NCBI GenBank assembly: GCA_965223095.1
Contig: OZ244979.1
Location: 1,364,001-1,428,000 of the forward strand
Direction: 5' to 3'
Length of the DNA stretch: 64,000 nucleotides
Origin: J054 sp965223095
GTDB lineage: Bacteria > Pseudomonadota > Gammaproteobacteria > Steroidobacterales > GCA-2729495
The notes beneath the pieces are model-generated. The model searched no databases. It was not told the DNA's origin and saw only the letters and a program-made list of their open reading frames with translations. The position numbers and the translations under genes were made by a program. Positions 43,914 through 51,637 of the stretch are shown here, piece by piece (positions within the stretch are counted from its first letter, which is position 1; every line of letters starts with the position of its first letter).

Positions 43914-44294
43914 CTAGAGCCGGGGTGGCGCGCGGGATCGCGTGTCCGAGGCTATTTTGTTGCTGAGGGCTGTGCCCGGTTTTGCGGTGAATCCCGAGAA
44001 CGGGGACTGCGCAGCAGGATGATTCCAGCCGGCACAAATCGGTTGCGTGGGACGGTCTATGCTGCCGTCGCAACATGTGCCGCCGGAACATGGACACCTA
44101 TCGGCATGCTGCGCGTTCTCACTGTGTACTGGGCATTCGGAGTCCGCCGCTTGCGTGGCGCCGCCGTGACCCTCGATGAACCAGACATCCGGTGAGCCCG
44201 CTGAGCCTTGCGATACCAACAACAGCATGGCAAAGAACTTGACCAGCGATGTGCTGGGGCGATGCTGGCCTTGTGCGTGAGTACTTTGCTTCAT
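43914..44294 (-). CDS. Cys/His-rich exported protein next to the TonB receptor
   Basis: 126 residues from the ATG at 44294. The frame is open further upstream to 44387, but no start there is better supported. A hydrophobic segment (LVKFFAMLLLVSQGSAGS) looks like a signal peptide. The mature part carries CPVHSENAQHADRCPCSGGTCC, four to five Cys plus His that could bind copper or zinc. Such small DUF2946-like proteins often accompany copper TonB receptors. It ends 76 bases before the receptor start. Codon structure is plausible but the exact family is uncertain. Confidence 0.55.
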   Translation of the reverse strand: MKQSTHAQGQHRPSTSLVKFFAMLLLVSQGSAGSPDVWFIEGHGGATQAADSECPVHSENAQHADRCPCSGGTCCDGSIDRPTQPICAGWNHPAAQSPFSGFTAKPGTALSNKIASDTRSRAPPRL

Positions 44295-44515
44295 AGGCTG
44301 ATATCGACAGATCGTCGCCATCATTACACAGGGACTAAAATCCGTAAAGCGCCCAATTTCTGGCCTTGGCCGTCGCCGGCTGGCCATTTATCTGGCGGTG
44401 GTGATCGCGGCGGTCGCCCGCCCCTTGCGTGTTCTTGGCGAGCGAAAGCTCGCGTTACAGGCCTTGGCTTTTGCAGCTGTCACGGCAAAGCGTGTATAGC
44501 CCTTATCATTCACAG

Positions 44516-45187
44516 ATGGAAAGTTTTGCCGAAATTCATGCGCGGGCGGCCGCGCTAAAAGGGGGTGATCAGTCGCTAGCGGCGTTGTTGCCGGTTCCGC
44601 GCGGGCGTAAAGTTTTGCAGCGTCAGTCGGCTAATGAGTATCTATCAGAGATGAGCCGTGCGGTTTTTCGTTCAGGCTTTGTTTGGAAAATTGTCGACTA
44701 CAAGTGGCCGAGCACCACCGAGGCACTGCATGGTTTCGACCCCGTGGCTTGCGCCTATCAGTCCGACGAAGCCATTGAGGCTCTGACCGCTGACACGCGT
44801 GTGATCCGGCACTACAAAAAACTCTTGGCCGTGCGTGACAATGCAACATTCATCTTGGCGGTAGAGAATGCGCACGCAAGTTTTGGTCACTACCTGGCGG
44901 CTTGGCCCGTGGAAGATATCATCGGCTTACACGCCGATTTGAAAAAACGCGGTTGTCGCTTGGGCGGCCGCACCGGCCAGTTTTTCTTACGTCGAGTCGG
45001 CAAGGATACGTTCTGTTTGACGCGCGATGTGGTTAGGTCACTCATCCACCAGGGTGTCGTGGATCGAAACCCCACATCTAAGCGCGACTTGCTTGCCGTG
45101 CAGGCTGCCTTCAATCAATGGCGCGAGGAAAGCGGCCGGCCTTTGTGCGAAATTTCGCGCATCCTCTCTTGCAGTATTGAGTCCTGA
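44516..45187 (+). CDS. DNA-3-methyladenine glycosylase I family protein (divergent)
   Basis: 223 residues from the ATG at 44516; the frame extends to 44429 without a better start. The region RAVFRSGFVWKIVDYKWPSTTEALHGFDPVACA aligns with the Tag core (QQAGLSWITVLKKRENYRACFHQFDPVKVA), and RVIRHYKKLLAVRDNATFIL with the following helices, so the helix-hairpin-helix glycosylase fold is likely. The N-terminal and C-terminal zinc-binding Cys/His of E. coli Tag are absent and the catalytic Glu position reads Ser in my alignment. It belongs to a divergent branch whose activity is uncertain. Convergent to the ScfR-type gene. Confidence 0.75.
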   Translation: MESFAEIHARAAALKGGDQSLAALLPVPRGRKVLQRQSANEYLSEMSRAVFRSGFVWKIVDYKWPSTTEALHGFDPVACAYQSDEAIEALTADTRVIRHYKKLLAVRDNATFILAVENAHASFGHYLAAWPVEDIIGLHADLKKRGCRLGGRTGQFFLRRVGKDTFCLTRDVVRSLIHQGVVDRNPTSKRDLLAVQAAFNQWREESGRPLCEISRILSCSIES

Positions 45188-45205
45188 GTCCAGTCTGGCG
45201 TGGCT

Positions 45206-46786
45206 TCAGGCATTTTCTGCGTGGGTATTGAATCTGGTGACGATTTCATCCCGCACTTCATCAATGGCGGGTTGCTGACGCAAAGACCGTCGACCATCAC
45301 AGGGCTTTGCTCGCGGGCAAGCCGTACTGCGGGGGCAGATGATGCTGGCATTTGCAGCTTCGCCAACGGCATCACCGATCCATGAAATATTCAGCACTTT
45401 TGCAACTCTATCCAATGCGGCGGACGTAGCCTGGGGCAGTGGCGATTGGCCATTGCCACGGCGGCAGTCTTCAGCAAGTCCGGCTACTAGCCCTTGCGCA
45501 TCGACACCTTGCGCTTCTAGTGCCGGGACGAGATCAACGCCAACGGACATGACGTGCACGATATTCGCCGAGTCACGGTCCCTGACCGAATGACAGCAAT
45601 AAAGCCGCGATTGTTTGTCGTCCTGCATAACCGATATTTGTGAGACGGGTTTCTCCAAGCGTGTTTGTCCCAGCAAGCGGAACACCGCCCAGCGGGGGCA
45701 GGGATCCGTCACATGCGTCATGTTTCCCCAGGGCAGGGGGATGCCGTTACCGCGATACACCGCTCGCAAGAAACCCGGCGGATAGGCGTCGAAATAGTGC
45801 CAGTGCCGATAGGGCGACACCGCCGTCATGCGTCTCATGATCACCGCGGGTGTTACGCCCAGCGCCTGAGCTGAATCGATGGTGTAACCCGAGCGCAGCA
45901 TCGCGCGCCTGAAAGGCATTTTGGGGCAAAGCAGCGCGCCGGCAAAGAAGCTGCATTCGAAATCCCGCCAGGCATACAGCACATCTTCGCTATTCATTCC
46001 GGCCGCGCCAAAGCCCTCGGGTGTGCCGCCGAGGCGTCCACCGGTCATATGCACTGACTTTAAGCCATCGCCGTTGTGTAAGATCTTGTGCCCGAGAAAG
46101 GCTGCCAACTCGTACTTTACGCGTGCTTCGTTGTTTTTAAGCCGCCGATTGACGAATACCCGTCCGGGCGGATCATAGAACGCGCGTACCAAGCTTTTTT
46201 GTTGGGGCTGGTCGCTCTGCGGCAATGTAACGGGCTGCTGATTGAACCAACACAGCTCAAGGCCGTGTTGCTTGTACAAGTCCAATAAGTCGTCGATGCT
46301 CAAGGGCATGCGCCGTTCACCCACGGATTCCGCGCTACGCTCGATATCGGGAAATTCGTTGCGGTGCCGTTCCTGATAAGTGCGAATAAGCAGGTGGGCG
46401 AACTGTCGTCCCGTGGCTCCCGTTTGTGACAGCAACTCCGGTAATGCGGTTTGCAGCATATCCGGCGCGAACAAAAACCCCGGTTCTAACGGGATACCTT
46501 CGATACCACCGCTTTGCTTGTTTTTTGGCGCGGCCTGGACTTCCAGGTTTTCATCTAGGAACCAATTCAGATCTTTCTGAAAAATTTTCGCCAGCAGCTC
46601 AAGGACACCTTCGGCCGGTACCCGCTTACCCGTTTCTATCATGCTGAGATACGAGATAGATGGCGCGCGCTCGGGGTCAAGTTGCACGCAGCGCATGGAG
46701 AGCTCATCCAGCGTGAGGCCCGCGGCCTTGCGCTGCGCGCGAATCTTCGCGCCGAGGAAGTGGCCCTTGCGTACCAGTCCAGACAT
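45206..46786 (-). CDS. ScfR/RamB-type XRE regulator of acetate/short-chain metabolism
   Basis: 526 residues. HTH_XRE domain 10-70 (LGAKIRAQRKAAGLTLDELS, PSISYLSMIETGKRVP). The centre has an IrrE-like segment (YELAAFLGHKILHNGDG, about 232-250), and the C-terminal part matches DUF2083-type regulators (WRDFECSFFAGALLCPKMPFRR, Cys-rich CPRSTACPRAKPCDG near 490). Family members (ScfR, RamB) control glyoxylate or propionate genes by sensing acyl-CoA. It is divergent from isocitrate lyase with a palindrome-rich 155-base gap, so it most likely controls aceA and itself. Confidence 0.88.
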   Translation of the reverse strand: MSGLVRKGHFLGAKIRAQRKAAGLTLDELSMRCVQLDPERAPSISYLSMIETGKRVPAEGVLELLAKIFQKDLNWFLDENLEVQAAPKNKQSGGIEGIPLEPGFLFAPDMLQTALPELLSQTGATGRQFAHLLIRTYQERHRNEFPDIERSAESVGERRMPLSIDDLLDLYKQHGLELCWFNQQPVTLPQSDQPQQKSLVRAFYDPPGRVFVNRRLKNNEARVKYELAAFLGHKILHNGDGLKSVHMTGGRLGGTPEGFGAAGMNSEDVLYAWRDFECSFFAGALLCPKMPFRRAMLRSGYTIDSAQALGVTPAVIMRRMTAVSPYRHWHYFDAYPPGFLRAVYRGNGIPLPWGNMTHVTDPCPRWAVFRLLGQTRLEKPVSQISVMQDDKQSRLYCCHSVRDRDSANIVHVMSVGVDLVPALEAQGVDAQGLVAGLAEDCRRGNGQSPLPQATSAALDRVAKVLNISWIGDAVGEAANASIICPRSTACPRAKPCDGRRSLRQQPAIDEVRDEIVTRFNTHAENA

Positions 46787-46807
46787 TATGTAAGCCTATA
46801 CAGAAGT

Positions 46808-46829
46808 AAAATTCACGTTGTGAAATTTT
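46808..46829. promoter_or_regulatory. Candidate operator, AAAATTCAC-GTT-GTGAAATTTT
   Basis: A near-perfect inverted repeat with a 3-base spacer, 22 bases upstream of the ScfR-type start and inside the shared gap with isocitrate lyase. Position suits an autoregulatory operator; binding is inference. Confidence 0.45.
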
Positions 46830-46873
46830 AATTGTAAAGATTTAATAAGCTTTATTGTAAGTTAGCGAAACAG

Positions 46874-46893
46874 TTCGCCGCAACTGCGGCGAA
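46874..46893. promoter_or_regulatory. Perfect 20-base palindrome in the isocitrate lyase leader
   Basis: TTCGCCGCAACTGCGGCGAA has 9-base perfect arms with AC between, 48 bases before the isocitrate lyase ATG. A second dyad GCGAA-ACAG-TTCGC (46865-46878) overlaps its left arm. It could be an operator for the divergent regulator or an RNA hairpin in the leader. No T-run follows, so it is not an intrinsic terminator. Confidence 0.5.
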
Positions 46894-46941
46894 ATATCCG
46901 TTTAATGGCGACTTGGCCCGTCAATTTTGGAAAGCAATTCA

Positions 46942-48243
46942 ATGGACTCGAAGAACAAGCAAGCCGGCGAAATCAACCAGGCTTGGGAAAATAACCCCCG
47001 TTGGAACGGTATCAAGCGTAACTACACGGCTGCCGATGTGGTTCGCCTGCGTGGTTCGGTGCAGGTGGAGCACACCCTGGCCCGCCGCGGTGCCGAGCGT
47101 TTTTGGGACATGTTGACCCGTGGCGAGGGTGTTTTTGCCCTGGGTGCTATTACGGGCAACCAGGCTATTCAGGAAGTCCAGGCGGGACTGAAAGCCATCT
47201 ACTGTTCTGGTTGGCAGGTGGCCGGTGACGGCAACTCCGCCGGCGAAATGTATCCCGATCAAAGTCTCTATCCCGTGGATTCCGTGCCCAAGATGGTGGA
47301 ACGAATCAACAACGCCTTGTTACGCACAGACCAAATTCATCACATGAGCGGCGATGACAGCATCGACTGGCTGGCGCCGATTATTGCCGATGCCGAAGCC
47401 GGCTTCGGTGGCAATCTAAATGCCTTCGAATTGACCAAGCATATGATCCGCGCGGGTGCCGCCGCCGTGCATTTCGAAGACCAGCTGTCATCGGCGAAAA
47501 AATGCGGCCATATGGGCGGCAAAGTTCTGGTTTCGACTGAAGAAGCAGTTAACAAATTAATCGCCGCCCGATTGGCGGCCGATACCGAGGGCGTGCCAAC
47601 GATCATTATCGCGCGCACCGATGCCAACGCGGCCACCTTGTTACAGTCTGATCATGATGAGCGCGACCACAAATTTATGACCGGTGAGCGTTCCGCTGAA
47701 GGTTTTCACTACGTCAATGCTGGCATCGAGCAGGCTATTGATCGTGGCCTGTCTTACGCGCCCTATGCGGATCTATTGTGGTGCGAAACTGCAAAGCCAA
47801 ATTTGGATGAGGCGCGCCGGTTTGCCGAAGCTATCCGTGCGCAGTTCCCGGGCAAGATGCTGGCCTACAACTGTTCGCCATCATTCAACTGGGCGGCGAA
47901 TCTCGATGAAAAGACCATGCGCCATTTCCGCGAAGAGTTATTCGCCATGGGCTATGTCTATCAATTCATTACCTTGGCAGGTTGGCATGCCATGAATCTC
48001 TCCATGTTTGAGCTGGCGGCGGCCTATCGAGAAGAGGGCATGTATGCCTACTCGCAAATGCAAAACCGCGAGTTCGACCTTGAAACGGACGGCTTCCGCG
48101 CCGCGAAGCATCAAGCCTTTGTGGGAACGGGTTATTTCGATGCCGTACAAACCACCATTGGGGGAGAAACCGAAACCACTGCCCTGACCGGCAGCACCGA
48201 AGAAGAGCAATTTAGTGCTGATGAGGATACCCGCGCCGCTTAG
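46942..48243 (+). CDS. aceA: Isocitrate lyase
   Basis: 433 residues from the ATG at 46942, preferred over the TTG at 46927 because GGAAAG lies 7 bases upstream. Splits isocitrate into succinate and glyoxylate, first step of the glyoxylate shunt. Catalytic loop KKCGH at 186-190 (Cys188), metal-binding segments WLAPIIADAEAGFGG and FEDQ are intact. The end of the protein (TETTALTGSTEEEQF) is typical of gammaproteobacterial AceA. Followed 56 bases later by malate synthase G in the same direction, so the pair completes the shunt for growth on acetate or fatty acids. Confidence 0.97.
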   Translation: MDSKNKQAGEINQAWENNPRWNGIKRNYTAADVVRLRGSVQVEHTLARRGAERFWDMLTRGEGVFALGAITGNQAIQEVQAGLKAIYCSGWQVAGDGNSAGEMYPDQSLYPVDSVPKMVERINNALLRTDQIHHMSGDDSIDWLAPIIADAEAGFGGNLNAFELTKHMIRAGAAAVHFEDQLSSAKKCGHMGGKVLVSTEEAVNKLIAARLAADTEGVPTIIIARTDANAATLLQSDHDERDHKFMTGERSAEGFHYVNAGIEQAIDRGLSYAPYADLLWCETAKPNLDEARRFAEAIRAQFPGKMLAYNCSPSFNWAANLDEKTMRHFREELFAMGYVYQFITLAGWHAMNLSMFELAAAYREEGMYAYSQMQNREFDLETDGFRAAKHQAFVGTGYFDAVQTTIGGETETTALTGSTEEEQFSADEDTRAA

Positions 48244-48299
48244 TTCGCCTGGGTATCGCACGGTCTCTTGGCAGTTAGTAGCTGGGAGTCAGAATAATA

Positions 48300-50513
48300 A
48301 TGAAAAGTGCGACACAACTTGCCATGACTGATGCAAGCGAGCTGCGCGTGGCGCCGGAACTTATTGAGCTGGTAGCCAAGGAGATTGCGCCGGGCACCGG
48401 TATCGAAGCTGAACGCTTTTGGGCTGAACTGGGCCGGTTGGTCGCTGACCTGGGTCCGCTGAATGCCGAGTTACTGACCAAGCGCGACGAATTCCAGACG
48501 GAAATTAACAATTGGTATCGGCGTGTTCACCGCGCTGGCTGCGATGTGACCGAACCCAAAGTCCGGATTAGTTTTCAGCGCAGTATTGGTTACTTGGCTG
48601 AAGAGCCGCCGGACTTTCAGATTTCCACGGCTAATGTTGATGCGGAGATTGCTGAAATCGCCGGGCCACAATTGGTGGTTCCCGTTGACAATGCGCGTTA
48701 TGCCCTAAATGCTGCCAACGCTCGCTGGGGCAGTTTGTTCGATGCCTTGTACGGCACCGACGTGATTACCACAGAAGACGGCGCTGAGCGGGGGTCTAGC
48801 TACAACCGCGTGCGGGGAGATCGCGTGATCGCCCGCGCAACGGAATTTCTTGATGCCAGTTTTCCATTGGCTGCCGCCAGTCATGCTGAAGTTGTGGCCT
48901 ATGCAGTGGTCGAGAGCCATGGTCAGGCTCGACTCGTGGCCAAACTTTCCAGCGATGTACTCGACAGTCTGTTAAATGCAGAACAGTTTGTTGGCTACAA
49001 CGGGGCCATGGATACCCCCACGGCGATCCTGCTCAAGAACCATGGTTTGCACGTGGAATTGTGCATTGATCGCGGCCATCCCGTTGGTCAGAGCCATCCG
49101 GCCGGTGTGAAAGATATGCTGCTGGAGTCGGCTCTGACGACCATTCAGGATTGCGAGGATTCTGTTGCGGCGGTCGACGCAGCCGATAAAGCTGTTGTCT
49201 ATCGAAATTGGTTGGGCCTGATGAAGGGCGACTTGACGGCAAGCTTTAGCAAGAACGGTAAGACCGTTGAGCGCAGCCTGCGGCCGGATCGTGAGTATGT
49301 TGATCTGACGGGCGAATCCTTGCGGCTGCCAGGCCGCAGTCTGATGCTCGTTCGCAACGTCGGCATGCATATGTACACCGATGCCGTCACCACGGCTGAC
49401 GGCGAGCCCATCCCCGAAGGCTTCCTGGATATCATGATGACGGCGCTGGCGGCTAAGCATGATTTGTTGGGTCAAGGCCAGTATCGAAACAGCCCGGCAG
49501 GCAGCATTTATGTCGTTAAGCCCAAGTTGCATGGGCCGGAAGAAGTGGCGGCCACCATCGAGCTGTTTGCGCGAGTTGAAAAGGCGCTCGATTTGCCGGA
49601 CAAGACCATCAAGATCGGCATCATGGACGAGGAGCGTCGTACGACGATCAACCTTAAGGCCTGTATCTACGAAGCTCGCGATCGCATTGTGTTTATCAAT
49701 ACCGGCTTTCTCGATCGCACCGGTGACGAAATCCATACCATGATGGAAGCGGGCCCGACCATCCCCAAGAGCGAACATAAATCGGCCACTTGGTTGCAAG
49801 CCTATGAGGCTTGGAACGTCGGCATTGGCTTAGAAACTGGATTTTCCGGCCGTGCGCAAATCGGCAAGGGCATGTGGGCCATGCCCAATGAGATGGCGGC
49901 CATGCTGTCGACAAAGACCGAGCACCTCTTTGCTGGCGCTAGTACCGCCTGGGTGCCCTCACCCACAGCGGCGACCCTGCATGCCTTGCACTATCATCAA
50001 GTCGACGTGGCGCAGGTTCAGCAAAACCTCAGTAAAAAATCGGGCGCGCGCTTGGTTGATGTGTTGACCATTCCGATGATCGATGGTCAATGGCCTAACG
50101 CCGAGGCGATTCAAAACGAACTCGACAACAATGCGCAGAGCATACTGGGCTACGTCGTGCGCTGGATTCAGCAGGGCATAGGCTGCTCGACGGTTCCCGA
50201 TTTCGAAAACCGCGGCTTGATGGAAGATCGCGCGACGCTGCGTATTGCCAGTCAGCATATCGCCAATTGGTTACATCATGGCTTGCTTGAGCCGCAGCAG
50301 GTGCGCGAGAGTTTTGCCCGTATGGCCGGGTTGGTGGACGAGCAGAACGAAAATGATCCGAATTACTTACCGATGAGTTTGGATCTTGAGGGCAGTCTTG
50401 CTTTTCAAGCGGCCTTGGCTTTGGTGTTTGAGGGGCTTAAGCAGCCGAACGGGTATACGGAATATCTGCTGCATGATTGGCGGAGGCAGTATAAGCAACG
50501 GTACAGCGGCTAG
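48300..50513 (+). CDS. glcB: Malate synthase G
   Basis: 737 residues, near the ~725 of the G-type enzyme. Condenses glyoxylate with acetyl-CoA to malate. Hallmarks: YALNAANARWGSLFDALYGTDVI, LKNHGLHVELCIDRGHPVG, TIQDCEDSVAAVDAADK, RSLMLVRNVGMHMYTDAV, the acetyl-CoA-site region FINTGFLDRTGDEIHTMMEAGP and the C-terminal GCSTVPDFENRGLMEDRATLR. G-type synthases usually sit with glycolate genes, whereas here it partners aceA in place of aceB. The stop overlaps the convergent transglutaminase-like gene by 4 bases. Confidence 0.97.
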   Translation: MKSATQLAMTDASELRVAPELIELVAKEIAPGTGIEAERFWAELGRLVADLGPLNAELLTKRDEFQTEINNWYRRVHRAGCDVTEPKVRISFQRSIGYLAEEPPDFQISTANVDAEIAEIAGPQLVVPVDNARYALNAANARWGSLFDALYGTDVITTEDGAERGSSYNRVRGDRVIARATEFLDASFPLAAASHAEVVAYAVVESHGQARLVAKLSSDVLDSLLNAEQFVGYNGAMDTPTAILLKNHGLHVELCIDRGHPVGQSHPAGVKDMLLESALTTIQDCEDSVAAVDAADKAVVYRNWLGLMKGDLTASFSKNGKTVERSLRPDREYVDLTGESLRLPGRSLMLVRNVGMHMYTDAVTTADGEPIPEGFLDIMMTALAAKHDLLGQGQYRNSPAGSIYVVKPKLHGPEEVAATIELFARVEKALDLPDKTIKIGIMDEERRTTINLKACIYEARDRIVFINTGFLDRTGDEIHTMMEAGPTIPKSEHKSATWLQAYEAWNVGIGLETGFSGRAQIGKGMWAMPNEMAAMLSTKTEHLFAGASTAWVPSPTAATLHALHYHQVDVAQVQQNLSKKSGARLVDVLTIPMIDGQWPNAEAIQNELDNNAQSILGYVVRWIQQGIGCSTVPDFENRGLMEDRATLRIASQHIANWLHHGLLEPQQVRESFARMAGLVDEQNENDPNYLPMSLDLEGSLAFQAALALVFEGLKQPNGYTEYLLHDWRRQYKQRYSG

Positions 50514-51340
50514 ACGGCTTGCGCGGTCGCGTGCTCAAGATCACTGTCGCCAACGCTCGGTACACGCCTTAGCGCATTTTCTTGATAAGAACTACTCGAT
50601 CGACGCCACCGAGTCCCACTCAGGCAAACCGCGATCAACAGCAGGGGTATTAGCCACTTTGCCCAAAATACGCCCGTTCCATACGCAAAATGCGACGCTG
50701 CGGACAGGTCCTCAAACCAACGCGCGCCACGCACGTTACCTTCGGGTCCGAACAAGGCTGCGACGCTCGGTTGGTAGTATGGGTAGGCCAAACGCGGGTC
50801 CGCCTCTACTGCTCGCGGTGGTGAATCGATAACAACGCCGTAGTCGGGATCCGCCACGATCTCTCGCCCGTCGGCACGAACCCAAGCCACAACATGGCCA
50901 TCCAGACGCCATACACCTGCGCTGATGCCCTCGCGCTTGAGGAGCGACACCAGGGCTTTAGCTTGCTGGCTACATAGGCCGTGCGTTCGGTTTGCCGCGA
51001 ATCTCCAGTCGAGAGACTCGTAACGGCGGAACAAAGCGGGGTAGGCGTATCCCGCCACCCAAAGAATCCAATTATCCGTCGGCGAAACATGCAATAGACG
51101 CTCGGAAGTAATAAGTGACTCGGGCGGATTGACGAACAGAGCGTGTAGTTGATCTGTCACCTCGCGAACGTATGCCACCTCAGACTGCCCTTCAGCAAGA
51201 TGCGGGATCTGTGGTGGCCGCTGAAGCCCCATGATATTGAGAAGTGGAAGCCCAGCAACCACTAGGGCCGATACCCACCAGCGCAAATTACGTAGCTGAA
51301 AAATCGGCTGACTTTCGAAATAGTTAAGCGTTCTAAGCAT
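50510..51340 (-). CDS. Membrane-anchored transglutaminase-like protein
   Basis: 276 residues. Membrane segment near 24-40 (WWVSALVVAGLPLLNIMGL) and a second near 222-245 (GVFWAKWLIPLLLIAVCLSG). Between them, residues about 118-170 read THGLCSQQAKALVSLLKREG, then LDGHVVAWV and EIVADPDYG: Cys, His and Asp in the order and setting of a transglutaminase-like triad. It would therefore act on a protein or peptide amide outside the inner membrane. Partner and substrate are unknown. The gene overlaps the malate synthase end tail-to-tail. Confidence 0.65.
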   Translation of the reverse strand: MLRTLNYFESQPIFQLRNLRWWVSALVVAGLPLLNIMGLQRPPQIPHLAEGQSEVAYVREVTDQLHALFVNPPESLITSERLLHVSPTDNWILWVAGYAYPALFRRYESLDWRFAANRTHGLCSQQAKALVSLLKREGISAGVWRLDGHVVAWVRADGREIVADPDYGVVIDSPPRAVEADPRLAYPYYQPSVAALFGPEGNVRGARWFEDLSAASHFAYGTGVFWAKWLIPLLLIAVCLSGTRWRRSSSSYQENALRRVPSVGDSDLEHATAQAV

Positions 51341-51421
51341 CTAGTTTTTATTGATTATTAGACAGCCTTGGCTTCGATGTTTTACCGCGCTGCGGCAGCG
51401 GCCATCCATTTCCTCCAAGGC

Positions 51422-51470
51422 AAAAAAAAAGACGCAACCCCCGGGACCCAAAGGGCCACGGGAGTGCGTC
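51422..51470 (-). terminator. Rho-independent terminator of the symporter operon
   Basis: On the minus strand: stem GACGCACTCCCG paired with CGGGGGTTGCGTC (51431-51470, one bulge) followed by nine T (plus-strand A run 51422-51430). It lies about 170 bases past the symporter stop. It is the clearest intrinsic terminator in the window. Confidence 0.85.
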
Positions 51471-51519
51471 ATATTGGAGGTACTTTAACGCACTATCGAT
51501 TGTGCGACAAGTCTCGATA

Positions 51520-51559
51520 GGGGTGGTGATCCTAACTACGGAGTTGGGATCACCACCCC
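51520..51559. repeat. Perfect 13-base inverted repeat in the symporter 3' region
   Basis: GGGGTGGTGATCC (51520-51532) pairs with GGATCACCACCCC (51547-51559) across a 14-base loop. No T-run follows on either strand. It lies between the symporter stop (51638) and its terminator, so the mRNA would carry two successive strong hairpins, possibly protecting the 3' end. The rest of 51341-51637 shows nothing else. Confidence 0.6.
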
Positions 51560-51637
51560 CCTACTCATTCAAGAAATGCTCAACGATTTAGCCAGTCAGC
51601 AATACTTGGGGAGCACTAAAGACTGAGTACGATTATC

